This document shows positions 1 to 8,742 of a stretch of DNA of 64,000 nucleotides, in pieces. Both the position numbers and the translations under genes were made by a program. Position 1 is the stretch's first letter, and each line of letters begins with the position of its first letter. Source of the DNA: Fulvivirgaceae bacterium JP3-4 (GTDB taxonomy: Bacteria > Bacteroidota > Bacteroidia > Cytophagales > Cyclobacteriaceae). Below the pieces are notes generated by a model. The model made no database searches. It saw only the letters and a list, made by a program, of their open reading frames with translations, and was not told the origin of the DNA. The stretch lies in contig JARKND010000004.1 in assembly GCA_029309925.1 (NCBI GenBank), positions 558,001 to 622,000 of the forward strand, in the 5' to 3' direction.

Positions 1-978
1 GTAATTTCGATCAAGGGTTTCAAATATTTTCTGATAACAGAACGCGGTGAGCTTGAAACCGAATTGTCAGGCAGGCTTCTGTTTGAAAGTGAAAATGAAA
101 ATCTTCCAAAGGTTGGAGACTGGGTGCTATTCCAGGATTACGACACCATGGGCTATATCATTGAGTTGCTTCCGCGAAAAAATGCATTGAGCCGGAAAAC
201 GCCCGGGGCAAAGTTTGAAAAACAACTCCTTGCTTCAAATATCGACTATGCGCTGATCGTGCAGGGCCTCGACCGTGACTTCAACGTGATGAGACTTGAG
301 CGATACATCGTTCAAATATCCGCATGCAATATTGCACCGGTGATCATCCTGAACAAGGCAGACCTGGTTGAAGACCTTGCTCCATTTGTTTCGGAAATTG
401 AAAAACTGAAACGCGATGTCCCGATCTTTCCCTGCAGCACAGTCACTGGCCTGGGCATGCCGGAGATCATCGATCGCGTTTTCATTCCTGGCAAAACCTG
501 TATCATGATCGGGTCATCAGGCGTTGGAAAAAGTTCTCTTTTGAATGCATTAACGCGTGAGCAAGTTCAGTCCGTGGCTGCGGTGAGTGAGTCAAATCAG
601 AAAGGCAGGCATACCACAACGGGTCGCGATCTCTTTCTGCTGCCGAATGAAGCGCTCCTCATCGACACACCTGGAATGCGCGAGTTTGGTGTAACGTTCG
701 AAGAGAATGCATCAGAAGGCGATCTTTTTCCCGAGATCACCAAAATTGCTTCGGGTTGCCGTTACAACGACTGCCGCCATATCGAAGAAAATGGTTGTGC
801 AGTACTCGAAGCATTGGAAAATGGTTCGCTTGACAGTATGGTTTACGACAGCTACATCAAGCTATTGAAAGAACAACGAAGGTTCCAGATCACCGCTGAT
901 GAAAAGAAGCGAATGAATCGCCAATTCGGCAAAATGATCAAAGAAGCGAAAGATTATCGCAAGCGGTATAAGTTCTGA
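1..978 (+). CDS. rsgA: Ribosome small-subunit-dependent GTPase A (5' end cut by window)
   Basis: Circularly permuted GTPase that acts late in 30S subunit maturation. The reading frame is open to base 1, so the N-terminus, with most of the OB fold, lies outside the window; the TTG at 64 is internal. The G motifs come in permuted order: G4 NKAD near base 352, the P-loop GSSGVGKS near 511, then G3 DTPG near 664. The C-terminal zinc-binding motif with Cys/His spacing (GCRYNDCRH followed by a later Cys) is at about 754-800. This order plus the zinc knuckle is diagnostic of RsgA/YjeQ. A 15-bp terminator hairpin follows directly. Confidence 0.95.
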   Translation, partial: VISIKGFKYFLITERGELETELSGRLLFESENENLPKVGDWVLFQDYDTMGYIIELLPRKNALSRKTPGAKFEKQLLASNIDYALIVQGLDRDFNVMRLERYIVQISACNIAPVIILNKADLVEDLAPFVSEIEKLKRDVPIFPCSTVTGLGMPEIIDRVFIPGKTCIMIGSSGVGKSSLLNALTREQVQSVAAVSESNQKGRHTTTGRDLFLLPNEALLIDTPGMREFGVTFEENASEGDLFPEITKIASGCRYNDCRHIEENGCAVLEALENGSLDSMVYDSYIKLLKEQRRFQITADEKKRMNRQFGKMIKEAKDYRKRYKF

Positions 979-983
979 TTCTG

Positions 984-1020
984 ATAAGATAGTCCCATAA
1001 AGATCATGGGACTATCTTAT
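984..1020 (+). terminator. Intrinsic terminator after rsgA
   Basis: A perfect 15-bp inverted repeat (984-998 pairs with 1006-1020, loop AAAGATC) starts 5 bp after the rsgA stop and is followed by an AT-rich stretch (TTATTTC). The T-tract is interrupted, but the stem is strong. Confidence 0.75.
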
Positions 1021-1080
1021 TTATTTCATGAGCGTTTCACACCGGACAACTTCGTGTCTCGCTATCGCGCAAAAAAAAGA

Positions 1081-1812
1081 TCACTCCACGGTTGGCACCT
1101 CACTCAATTCGGTTATGGGTGTCAACAACAATTTCTGAAATTCAACTTCGGAACCTTCGGCCTGAACGGCAATCTGTCCGCTGCTGGCCGTGCATTCATA
1201 ACCATCGTTAACAAGCACTCCGTTCAACCACACGCGGATTGACCGATCAACGCACTCGATCACCATGGTGTTCCATTCACCTAATGGCTTTTCAGTTCCG
1301 TCTGTAAGGTTGATAATGCGTCTTTCTTTTCCTTCAGTGATGCCCCAGTTATCCTTCGGCCCTCTTCGCTTTTCCATTTCAGGAACCTTGATATCCTCGA
1401 CAATGCACCAGAAGTCGCCTGCGTTTTCATGCATCATCTGCACTTCAAGGGACTTTGGAAACATGCCGTATAATGCGCGCGGAGTTGAAGCGTGGACCAA
1501 AACACCACAGTTACCCGGTGCACCGGCAAACCTGTAAATTGCTTTCAGCCTGTAGTTGCTGTAAGAAGAGTCGGTGATCAGGTGCCCGCCAGGGGTGCCG
1601 AGACTGACGAGCAATCCATTTCTGACAATGAAAGGAAATTGCAAGGTTGAATCTTTATCGAGGTCCGGAACGTCAGCGTGCCACCCTGAAAGGTCTTTGC
1701 CATTGAACAAACTGATCGGTTCTGAAGTTGTGATGTTGTTGTTGGCTGGCGTGCTGCAACCGAACAGGCCATACACGATGGCGAGGGGCAAAACAATTTT
1801 TCTCATAAGCAT
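1081..1812 (-). CDS. DUF1080 (3-keto-disaccharide hydrolase family) lipoprotein
   Basis: Secreted lipoprotein of the DUF1080/3-keto-disaccharide hydrolase family (PF06439), a concanavalin-like fold common in Bacteroidota sugar-processing loci. The N-terminus is a short hydrophobic signal ending in a lipobox (YGLFGC). The fold is marked by the opening LFNGKDLSGWH, a central CGVLVHAS segment and a C-terminal VWLNGVLVNDG strand. The frame could begin at a TTG (1815), ATG 1812 or ATG 1806 (MRKIVLP); the ATGs are preferred because the TTG overlaps the previous stop. It is the last gene of a three-gene minus-strand operon with a 70-aa protein and a VCBS-repeat protein. Some family members hydrolyse 3-keto-glycosides; the substrate here is not predictable. 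Confidence 0.85.
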   Translation of the reverse strand: MLMRKIVLPLAIVYGLFGCSTPANNNITTSEPISLFNGKDLSGWHADVPDLDKDSTLQFPFIVRNGLLVSLGTPGGHLITDSSYSNYRLKAIYRFAGAPGNCGVLVHASTPRALYGMFPKSLEVQMMHENAGDFWCIVEDIKVPEMEKRRGPKDNWGITEGKERRIINLTDGTEKPLGEWNTMVIECVDRSIRVWLNGVLVNDGYECTASSGQIAVQAEGSEVEFQKLLLTPITELSEVPTVE

Positions 1813-2024
1813 CAACTCATAAAATATGAACGCAGCGTTTCATATGACATCTCCACCTCTAAAAAGACTGGTGCGTCATTGATGCTCTGGTAATTCAATT
1901 CAACAATAGATTTGCGATTGCTCTGCGGATTCGGATAAATCCGCCCAATGCTCGATACGTTTATGAGTTGTGTAGTGATCTCTGCATCGTCAGACGCAAC
2001 TTTGAGTTCAATGAACTTTATCAT
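1812..2024 (-). CDS. Small hypothetical protein, 70 aa
   Basis: Not recognised. It is a 70-residue soluble protein starting MIKFIELKV and rich in short beta-strand-like segments. In length and opening it resembles FlbD-like small proteins, but no motif supports that name. It lies 2 bp after the stop of the VCBS gene and its stop touches the start of the DUF1080 gene, so it is almost certainly translated as part of that operon. Confidence 0.7.
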   Translation of the reverse strand: MIKFIELKVASDDAEITTQLINVSSIGRIYPNPQSNRKSIVELNYQSINDAPVFLEVEMSYETLRSYFMS

Positions 2025-2026
2025 GA

Positions 2027-3139
2027 TTAGTTTTTATTCCAGTATATTTTCAGGTTATGGGATGATCTTCCTGCTGCAATAATATCCCTGCGCCCATCGC
2101 CATCCAAATCGTGAACTACAAGATCCTCACAAGCTATACCGTTGTCATCAATCCAGTGATCGACCCAGCGGTCTCCATCGAAGACAAACAGTTTTATTCC
2201 GGTTTTTCCGCTCGCATCTGGTTCTCTCCATCCCACAACAACCTGATCACTCCCGGACTTCATCAGATCTGCGGTTGCAATCGCATGTCCTTGTTTCAAT
2301 TCATTAGTTAGTTCCGACCTGACATTGTCCACATAAACGGAAAGAACGTTTCCATGCATCGGCTCGATCCCCGTAAGGAATGTCTTACCCTTGATATTGC
2401 CAGCACGCAATTCCCCGAATGAGTTGTTGTGTATTGCCCATTCGGAGGTCCATCGGCCGCTTTTCATCGTAAACATTTTCACGCCTTCGCGGCCGGCAAC
2501 ATAAACCGTTTCCGCGGCACCGCCAGGCACAACATCAAGGTTATGTGTCATATGCAGTTCCTGATCAATATATCTGTAGTTCCATTTACCCTCGAAACGC
2601 GAAGGAACATCGAATGCAATCACGTTCACTCCGGTTCCCTGGCCGTCTTTATTGCCTTTTCCGTGTAGCGGAAGCACGATGAGTTGAAATTTATCCGGGG
2701 CTATCTTCACCCACTTCATGCGATGGACTGTCGGCTCGTGATGAAGTTTCACAGGCTGCCAGCGCTGCGTTGGGTCTTTCGGACGAATCAGAATATGCAC
2801 GGAACCTGATCGCGCAGTATCGGTTGTCTCCGAGGGATTCCATTGCGCACCCACGGCCACCTCCACTTTTCCGTCACCATCAATGTCACGTGCGGCTATA
2901 CAAACATTATCAGAAGCGGTAAGGTTGTCAACCATGACAAACCGCTTCCAGTCGCCATTGCGATACCAGACAAATTGTTTTTTGTCGGCCAGTAAAATAT
3001 CAGGTTTCCTATCGCCATCGACATCGCCAATCGCGAGACCATAGCCAATTTCTATTTTGTCATCGATCGTCTCTTCAACAAAAACAGGCTCCTGGAACAG
3101 TAACAGCAGCCACGATATCATTAAGGCTTTTTCAATCAT
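2027..3139 (-). CDS. FG-GAP/VCBS repeat protein, secreted
   Basis: Beta-propeller-type repeat protein of about 370 aa with an N-terminal hydrophobic signal (ALMISWLLLLF). Calcium-binding Asp-rich loops of the VCBS/FG-GAP type are visible: DVDGDRKPDILL near residue 40, DIDGDGKVEVAVG near residue 90 and DLDGDGRRDIIAAG near the C-terminus. The frame first opens at a TTG (3148); the ATG at 3139 is the better start. It heads the operon VCBS, 70-aa protein, DUF1080. Pairing of an FG-GAP propeller with DUF1080 is common in Bacteroidota and Planctomycetes polysaccharide loci, but no catalytic residues are evident in this protein itself. Confidence 0.85.
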   Translation of the reverse strand: MIEKALMISWLLLLFQEPVFVEETIDDKIEIGYGLAIGDVDGDRKPDILLADKKQFVWYRNGDWKRFVMVDNLTASDNVCIAARDIDGDGKVEVAVGAQWNPSETTDTARSGSVHILIRPKDPTQRWQPVKLHHEPTVHRMKWVKIAPDKFQLIVLPLHGKGNKDGQGTGVNVIAFDVPSRFEGKWNYRYIDQELHMTHNLDVVPGGAAETVYVAGREGVKMFTMKSGRWTSEWAIHNNSFGELRAGNIKGKTFLTGIEPMHGNVLSVYVDNVRSELTNELKQGHAIATADLMKSGSDQVVVGWREPDASGKTGIKLFVFDGDRWVDHWIDDNGIACEDLVVHDLDGDGRRDIIAAGRSSHNLKIYWNKN

Positions 3140-3264
3140 AGTTTGCAAACGAAAGTAGTTGTTTTAATTCGTTACAACACGCAAGTCGCTGTCCACTTTT
3201 CTAAATTTAATAAAACCTGCCGCGAAATATTCCGTTACAGTCGTGGAACCCCATTTCGCCACCC

Positions 3265-3675
3265 ATGAAGAAACTTGTTTTTATCGTTGAAGATAATCCG
3301 ATCGAGCAGAAACTTCTCCAGGTTCATTTTGAAGAAATGCTTGGCAACTACAAGGTGCGGGCCTTCGCAAATCCTGATGAGCTTTTTGATCATATCCACG
3401 AAAAACCTTTTGCAATTGTGTTAGATCACTTTTTTGTCGACAAAAAGGAAAAGACTGGCTTGCACTATCTCAAAGACCTCCGAAAGAATTACAAATCAAT
3501 TGCGGTGATATATTATACATCCCTTGAAGATGAGAAAGTAAAATCTGAGGTACTGGCACTTGGTGCAAAAGATTATATCATCAAGAATTCCGCGTCACTT
3601 GTTCGGTTACGTACCGCGCTGGACCTGCTCCATGTCGGGAAAAAGAAATCGATTTTCGAGCGTGTATTTGGATGA
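3265..3675 (+). CDS. Single-domain response regulator
   Basis: Stand-alone CheY-like receiver of 136 aa. The acid pair is E9/D10 (IVEDN), the phospho-acceptor D54 lies in IVLDHF, the switch Thr is T85 and the conserved Lys is K107 (YIIKN). There is no output domain, so it must act by protein interaction or phosphotransfer. It converges with the adjacent 7TM-DISM kinase with only 3 bp between stops; kinase and receiver may be partners, but divergent transcription makes that an inference. Confidence 0.9.
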   Translation: MKKLVFIVEDNPIEQKLLQVHFEEMLGNYKVRAFANPDELFDHIHEKPFAIVLDHFFVDKKEKTGLHYLKDLRKNYKSIAVIYYTSLEDEKVKSEVLALGAKDYIIKNSASLVRLRTALDLLHVGKKKSIFERVFG

Positions 3676-3678
3676 CTC

Positions 3679-5607
3679 TCACAATGGAAGCTTGATCGTA
3701 AAGGTGCTGCCCTGACCTTTGACGCTTTCGATCAGCAATTCGCCTTCTGCTTTTTCGAGGTATTCCTTGCACAGCGAAATGCCGAGTCCTGTACCTTTTT
3801 CATCCTGGGTACCCGCTATGCTCACAGCTTTCACCGGTTCGGACAATGCCTCCACTGTTGACTCATCCATGCCTACTCCACTGTCTCGCACCCTGATCAA
3901 TATTTCGCTCTCCGATCGCTCGGTAGAGATTTGAATCTTACCGCCTTCGAATGAAAACTTGAGCGCATTTGAAAGCAGATTCCGAATAACGAGGTTAACG
4001 ATATTCTTATCTGAATTGATGATGCTGTTCTTCGGTGTTGTGTGTGTCAGCGTGATGTTCTTCCGTTGGGCCGCAGTTTTGAAAAGCTTTACATTTTCTT
4101 CGACAACGGTGTAGAGATCGAACGCCTCCTGGCGGAGTTGAACACCTTTCAACTGGCTTGCGGTCCAGTACAGAATATTCTCCACCAGGATTGTTGTGGT
4201 ATTCAGATCTTCTTCAACATGCCTTGAAAAATGTTCGAACTCGTCTTTACTGATAGCCTTTGCATTGTACATCTGGAGGATACCACGCAATGAATTCAAG
4301 GGACTCTTGATGTCGTGAGAAACAACAGACAACAAACGATCCTTTACCGTATTTGCAGTCATCAGTTCATCCGTGCGCTCTTCCACCAGCTTTTCAAGAT
4401 TCGAGTACGCCTGCGCGTAGTGATTTGCCAGCAGGTAAACCTGAAACAGCAGAAAGACAAGCACACCAATTTCCACGAGATAGACCAGGCCAAAGTTTAC
4501 GCGACTCACCATCGAATTCTGAAGAATCTCGATCAGTATAAATGGAAACGATGCAAGCACTCCTAACAAAATGATCCTCGCATCGCGATTGCCTGCCCGC
4601 CACGCGGGTATAATCGAATAAACAGCATAGATAAAACCAAAAAGAAGTGCGAGGTGGGCAACGTCCAGCAGCTGTCCATACAAAAACTGGTTGGTGAAAA
4701 CAACTGCAGTTACAAGAAAGCCTGAAACAACGAGGAATGCATAGAGCGGTTTTTTGGGCGCTTGCTCTTTAAACAATGCATAAATATAAAGGGGGAAAAG
4801 CGCCACGATGCCGTAGACACTTCCAAACTCAAGTTTTTTCCAAATTTCCCAACTGACATCCGGGAAAAGATTGGGAAGGAAAAATGATCCCCCGTGCACT
4901 GTCATCGCACGCAGCGCAACACCAAGGCAAATCAGGCATAACCACAGATACGATTTACCGCGATGGTATAAAAAGAACATGATCAGCTGATACACACACA
5001 TCGCGATAAGCGAGCCTGCAAAAAAGTTTTCTACTCCGTTTGAGCTGCTCAGACGTGCTACTATAATTGTGGCCCTGGCAAGTTCGGGAGTCTGCGCAAT
5101 ACCGGAGCTGAAATACGAAAAGTTTGAAACTTCTACTACGAGATCTACCTCCTCCATGTTATCCGGAACTGCAATCATTGTGCTGCGAAGCGTTGGCTGA
5201 TAGTCATCTTCTTTTCTGCTAACCGCACCACTCTGCTCCATCAGCGAACCGTTGATAAAAAAACGCGCTGATGAGCTGACGACTGGAAAACGTATTGCGA
5301 GCCCGGTGTGCTTTGCAGGAAGAAGGATCTTTAAACGGTACGTGCCAAAACCTTTAATAGGAAAGTTGGCCTGCCGGTGCCATGATCCCGGGACCTGCAT
5401 GAGAATTTCATCACGGCCCTGAAAATTGTTCTCAGATAGAAATTGATTCCAATAAAATTTCCATTCGCCATGAAGTCTGGCAAAACCACTCTCAGTATTG
5501 AATCTGGAAAGGTCCGCTACCCCTCTATTTACATCCTGGGCCGAAGCATTGACCACAGGGAGTAAGGTTAGCAAGAGGAAAGCGAACCTGATAACTTGTG
5601 GGTTCAC
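3679..5607 (-). CDS. 7TM-DISM sensor histidine kinase
   Basis: Membrane sensor kinase of 642 aa. Order: cleavable signal (1-24, ending NASAQ), a periplasmic jelly-roll-like 7TMR-DISM extracellular domain (about 30-190), a seven-helix 7TMR-DISM region (about 195-410), a coiled segment, HisKA with the phospho-acceptor His in VVSHDIKSPL (about 432), and HATPase_c with N box NLLSNALKF, G1 DSGVGMD and G2 GTGLGISL. The start is GTG at 5607: a stop lies two codons upstream and no ATG is available before the signal peptide. 7TM-DISM domains usually sense carbohydrates or other diffusible ligands. The nearest candidate partner is the receiver at 3265-3675. Confidence 0.92.
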   Translation of the reverse strand: MNPQVIRFAFLLLTLLPVVNASAQDVNRGVADLSRFNTESGFARLHGEWKFYWNQFLSENNFQGRDEILMQVPGSWHRQANFPIKGFGTYRLKILLPAKHTGLAIRFPVVSSSARFFINGSLMEQSGAVSRKEDDYQPTLRSTMIAVPDNMEEVDLVVEVSNFSYFSSGIAQTPELARATIIVARLSSSNGVENFFAGSLIAMCVYQLIMFFLYHRGKSYLWLCLICLGVALRAMTVHGGSFFLPNLFPDVSWEIWKKLEFGSVYGIVALFPLYIYALFKEQAPKKPLYAFLVVSGFLVTAVVFTNQFLYGQLLDVAHLALLFGFIYAVYSIIPAWRAGNRDARIILLGVLASFPFILIEILQNSMVSRVNFGLVYLVEIGVLVFLLFQVYLLANHYAQAYSNLEKLVEERTDELMTANTVKDRLLSVVSHDIKSPLNSLRGILQMYNAKAISKDEFEHFSRHVEEDLNTTTILVENILYWTASQLKGVQLRQEAFDLYTVVEENVKLFKTAAQRKNITLTHTTPKNSIINSDKNIVNLVIRNLLSNALKFSFEGGKIQISTERSESEILIRVRDSGVGMDESTVEALSEPVKAVSIAGTQDEKGTGLGISLCKEYLEKAEGELLIESVKGQGSTFTIKLPL

Positions 5608-5720
5608 ATGTTAAAAATAATGAGAAAATCATTATTGTACCTGCTTCAGCTTTTGATCGTTTGTGTACATATACACTAAAAAGCACAATCCCCCGTTAGT
5701 AGGGTATATTTTGAAAGAAG

Positions 5721-6350
5721 ATGGAATTAGTAAGGAAACGTGAAGAAATCGCCAATGCGGTTACCCATGGCATTGGAACAGGTTTATCGATTGCAGCATT
5801 AGCGTTACTGGCCATAATATCGGCTTTTGAAGGCACCACGTCACATGTCATTGGATTTACCATTTTTGGAGTTACACTCGTTGTGCTCTATCTCGCCTCG
5901 ACTTTGTATCACAGCATGTCGAACGAAAAAGTGAAACGTCTTTTTCGGAAGTTCGATCACATGTCAATCTTTCTGCTGATCGCAGGAACCTACACCCCGT
6001 TCTGTCTTACCGCATTGCCTGGCTGGGTAGGCTGGACGGTTTTAGGAATTGTCTGGACTTGCGCAATCACGGGTATTGTGATGAAAGCCTTTCACACCGG
6101 AAAATTCGAGGGACTTTCAACGTTCCTTTATATAGTGATGGGCTGGCTCATTATTCCCGCAATCAAGCCATTGTACGATTCAGTAAGCTTCCAGACATTT
6201 CTGTTGTTGATGCTGGGTGGCTTTTTTTACACAACCGGAACGTTCTTTTTTGTGAAAGATGAAAAACGTTATTTCCACAGTATCTGGCACTTGTTTGTCC
6301 TGGCCGGCAGCACTTTTCATTTCTTCTCTGTAATTAGCCTCTTATACTAA
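5721..6350 (+). CDS. trhA: Hemolysin III / PAQR family membrane protein
   Basis: Seven-helix integral membrane protein of 209 aa, the usual size for the TrhA/YqfA (hemolysin III) branch of PAQR proteins. Family signatures are present: NAVTHGIG at the first helix, STLYHS, DHMSIFLLIAGTYTPF and the C-terminal WHLFVLAGSTFHF, which together supply the Ser, His and Asp residues of the PAQR metal site. Bacterial members affect membrane-lipid homeostasis and fluidity; true haemolytic activity should not be assumed. Transcribed alone, with a hairpin pair and terminator downstream. Confidence 0.92.
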   Translation: MELVRKREEIANAVTHGIGTGLSIAALALLAIISAFEGTTSHVIGFTIFGVTLVVLYLASTLYHSMSNEKVKRLFRKFDHMSIFLLIAGTYTPFCLTALPGWVGWTVLGIVWTCAITGIVMKAFHTGKFEGLSTFLYIVMGWLIIPAIKPLYDSVSFQTFLLLMLGGFFYTTGTFFFVKDEKRYFHSIWHLFVLAGSTFHFFSVISLLY

Positions 6351-6411
6351 ATCAGGTTTCTCAGCGTTAGAATTTCGGAAGGTTGGCATACCTTTTTAGT
6401 TAGTAGTTCTA

Positions 6412-6444
6412 CCAAAAGCTTTGAATGCATTTCAGAGCTTTTGG
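6412..6444 (+). repeat. Perfect 9-bp inverted repeat downstream of trhA
   Basis: CCAAAAGCT (6412-6420) pairs with AGCTTTTGG (6436-6444) across a 15-nt loop. It lies just ahead of the terminator hairpin and may be part of the same 3' structure. Confidence 0.5.
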
Positions 6445-6448
6445 ACCA

Positions 6449-6477
6449 GGGTAAGCCCGTAAGCCTACCCTTTTTTT
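6449..6477 (+). terminator. Intrinsic terminator after trhA
   Basis: A GGGTA...TACCC stem, extended inward with one mismatch (6449-6470), is followed at once by seven Ts (6471-6477). It sits about 100 bp after the trhA stop. Confidence 0.75.
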
Positions 6478-6495
6478 ATTTTTCGCGGCCTACGA

Positions 6496-7017
6496 TCATT
6501 GGAGTGGCGCTGCTGTGACGCGAAATTTCACATCTGATTTCATCTCCACACTTTGCGTTAAAGTCTCGCGTGTAACAACTGATGTTCTCAACTTATAACT
6601 GGATGACTTCGCATAAACGTCAAGCTTTTGCTGCGTTGGCGTTAGCGAGATGGAAGAGACATTTGAAGGAACATTGTCAAGGCTGGCGAGAAGTATTTCG
6701 TTGCTCTGCGTTGTTGAAATGTAAATTTCAATCGATTTTAAAAAACTAAACGTTTTGCCTGTCGGAGACTGAATAGTCAACGTCAGCTCCTGCAACTTCA
6801 CATCTTTTACCAGCGAAGCATTTGTATTATTGTTTTGAAATTTCTGGCTTGAATTCGTGGTCACTTCCGGTGTCGCCAATTCAACAGGCAGATTGAGTGG
6901 TGAATTTGATGGCACGGTGATGGTGACCTGATCGCTGATCGTAAACGTAAGCAGATCATCGACTTCCTTGCATTGGACACAGGCAATGGCGATAATGAGA
7001 ATGAACAGTTTTTTCAT
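6496..7017 (-). CDS. Hypothetical lipoprotein, 173 aa
   Basis: Not recognised. The ATG at 7017 begins a short signal peptide with the lipobox IACVQC (Cys16), so the longer frame to 7146 is rejected. The mature part is a predicted beta-rich domain with Thr/Ser-rich strands (TFSISDQ-like repeats of alternating hydrophobics) and no known motif. It resembles the many small Bacteroidota lipoproteins of unknown role. It is divergent from the DUF4112 gene, with about 140 bp of shared upstream region. Confidence 0.75.
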   Translation of the reverse strand: MKKLFILIIAIACVQCKEVDDLLTFTISDQVTITVPSNSPLNLPVELATPEVTTNSSQKFQNNNTNASLVKDVKLQELTLTIQSPTGKTFSFLKSIEIYISTTQSNEILLASLDNVPSNVSSISLTPTQQKLDVYAKSSSYKLRTSVVTRETLTQSVEMKSDVKFRVTAAPLQ

Positions 7018-7157
7018 ATAGGTAACAACGGCAATAAATCCTGAAATCCATGAATAGTAACCGGTAGTGCTCCTAATATTCTGCCGGTTTACCAGATTAG
7101 CGTCAGAATGCTTTGGCACTATTTTGTGAGCCCTGCACCGGGACAAAGCAAGTAGCT

Positions 7158-7652
7158 ATGAACGAGAAGATGGAGATCTACGGACCAGATGGGCGTAGAA
7201 TGTTTTATAAAGGCGAGCGCGACCTGAAATGGATCGAACGCTATTCGCGATTTATGGATTCACGGTTCACCGTACCTGGCACTAAAATAAGATTCGGAGT
7301 TGACCCGATACTCAGTTTATTCCCTGTGTTCGGTGATTTACTGACATACATGCTGTCAGGATTTCTCATTTACACCATGTACCAGCATGGAGCCAGCCGG
7401 AATGTCGTTATCAAAATGGTCCTGAACTCAACGCTTGATGCGATCATTGGCGCCATTCCACTGGTCGGAACCGTGTTCGATGTGTTTTACCGGTCAAATG
7501 ACCGCAATGTTCGTTTGTTGAAGGAACATTACTTTGAGGGCAAGCATCAAGGGTCGGGCAGTGGACTGCTTTTCACGGTGATCATCTGCGCGATCGTGCT
7601 GGTCGGAGCAGCCTTCTATGGAATTTATAAACTTTTAGAGGTGATCTTCTGA
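7158..7652 (+). CDS. DUF4112 membrane protein
   Basis: Membrane protein of 164 aa in the DUF4112 family. The family core is visible: a soluble RYSRFMDSRFTVPGT segment, FGVDPILSLFPVFGD, a membrane segment, the second half-repeat DAIIGAIPLVGTVFDVFYR, and a final C-terminal membrane helix (LFTVIICAIVLVGAAFY). The ATG at 7158 is chosen because the frame upstream (MALFCEPC...) does not resemble the family. Function of the family is unknown. It converges with the alpha/beta hydrolase gene, 3 bp between stops. Confidence 0.85.
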   Translation: MNEKMEIYGPDGRRMFYKGERDLKWIERYSRFMDSRFTVPGTKIRFGVDPILSLFPVFGDLLTYMLSGFLIYTMYQHGASRNVVIKMVLNSTLDAIIGAIPLVGTVFDVFYRSNDRNVRLLKEHYFEGKHQGSGSGLLFTVIICAIVLVGAAFYGIYKLLEVIF

Positions 7653-7655
7653 GCG

Positions 7656-8498
7656 TTAGTTGTCATTTAGGTTATAGCGCTTTCGCGCGAAAAAGAAGGC
7701 CGGCATAGTATTGCGTACGAAAGTTCTGAATTCTTCAAATGCATGAAGGTCATTGTGCTGACCACGGTCTATCAGCAACATTGATTTTTTTCCTTCGTAT
7801 GAATCATAGAGCTTCTTCGAGTGTGAAGGCGGAATCAGCTGATCATCGCTGCCGTGAACAAAAAAGACCGGTGCGGAAACGTTGCTTAGTTTTTGCAGAT
7901 TATTGAATTTGACGCGCAGGTAAAATGAAGGAAAGAAGAATGGGACCTTCTCGTCAGCCAGCGATGATAGTGAACTGTAGGCCGACTCCAGGATCAGGCC
8001 GCCACATTTCTTTCGGGTACCCAGTTCGACTGCAACACCAGACCCGATTGAGCGCCCATAGATCAGGATTGAATCTGGCTTGATTTTCCTTTCGGTAGTG
8101 AGAAAATCATAGGCCGCTTCTGCATCAGCGTATAACCCCTTTTCGGAAACTGTGCCTGTACTTTTTCCATAACCCCGATAGTCAATGATAAAAATACTCA
8201 GGCCGGACGGAAGAAGATCTTCGGCTACAAACTGCCATCCGCTGAGGTCGCCAGCATTGCCATGGAAATATAATATTGCTTCCGTTTGGCTTTCGCCCGG
8301 AAAAAACAAACCGTTAATAGTTTCACCATCAGCAGTTTTTAAGAACACCTCTTCCCGATAGGGCAGAGCTCTGAATTTATAGTTTCGTGATAATTTCCCC
8401 GGGTAGAAAATCAACCGGTTTTGGAAAACGAACAGCAACAGCGCAATTACAAAATAAATGACGATGATTACCAGCGCGATGTTTTTCAAAATCAGCAT
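7656..8498 (-). CDS. Membrane-anchored alpha/beta hydrolase (BEM46/YfhR-like)
   Basis: Serine hydrolase of about 280 aa with an N-terminal membrane anchor (LVIIVIYFVIALLLFVF). The nucleophile elbow is GRSIGSG, the acid lies in HGSDDQLIPP and the catalytic His in RGQHNDLH; the oxyanion region is YFHGNAGDLSG. This set and the FYPGKLS segment after the anchor match the BEM46/YfhR/ABHD13 group, whose substrates are mostly unknown (probably lipid esters or peptides). ATG 8498 is preferred over an in-frame start at 8582 because it places the anchor at the N-terminus. Confidence 0.88.
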   Translation of the reverse strand: MLILKNIALVIIVIYFVIALLLFVFQNRLIFYPGKLSRNYKFRALPYREEVFLKTADGETINGLFFPGESQTEAILYFHGNAGDLSGWQFVAEDLLPSGLSIFIIDYRGYGKSTGTVSEKGLYADAEAAYDFLTTERKIKPDSILIYGRSIGSGVAVELGTRKKCGGLILESAYSSLSSLADEKVPFFFPSFYLRVKFNNLQKLSNVSAPVFFVHGSDDQLIPPSHSKKLYDSYEGKKSMLLIDRGQHNDLHAFEEFRTFVRNTMPAFFFARKRYNLNDN

Positions 8499-8742
8499 GT
8501 AATTGGGTTTAAAATGAAAAGGGCAGCTATACCCGTCTGGCACAACTGCTCCTTTACTGATATTATTCATACCAGGCCTCAAATAATAGCTAGTGATTTG
8601 AAGCGGTACGAAGTTAAAGAAATTAAAATCATCGGAAGCCGCTGGCCGGAAATATAAACTTCAAATTACATTGGAAACTTACATGACGGCTGTAAAGCTA
8701 CAATGTTGTTTATCATAAAAGATAAACTGGCGGCTGCTCTTT

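Noticed and set aside
8708-8727. GTTTATC/GATAAAC hairpin after the Asp/Lys-rich lipoprotein gene
   Set aside because: Seven-base stem but no T-tract on either strand, so not called a terminator.
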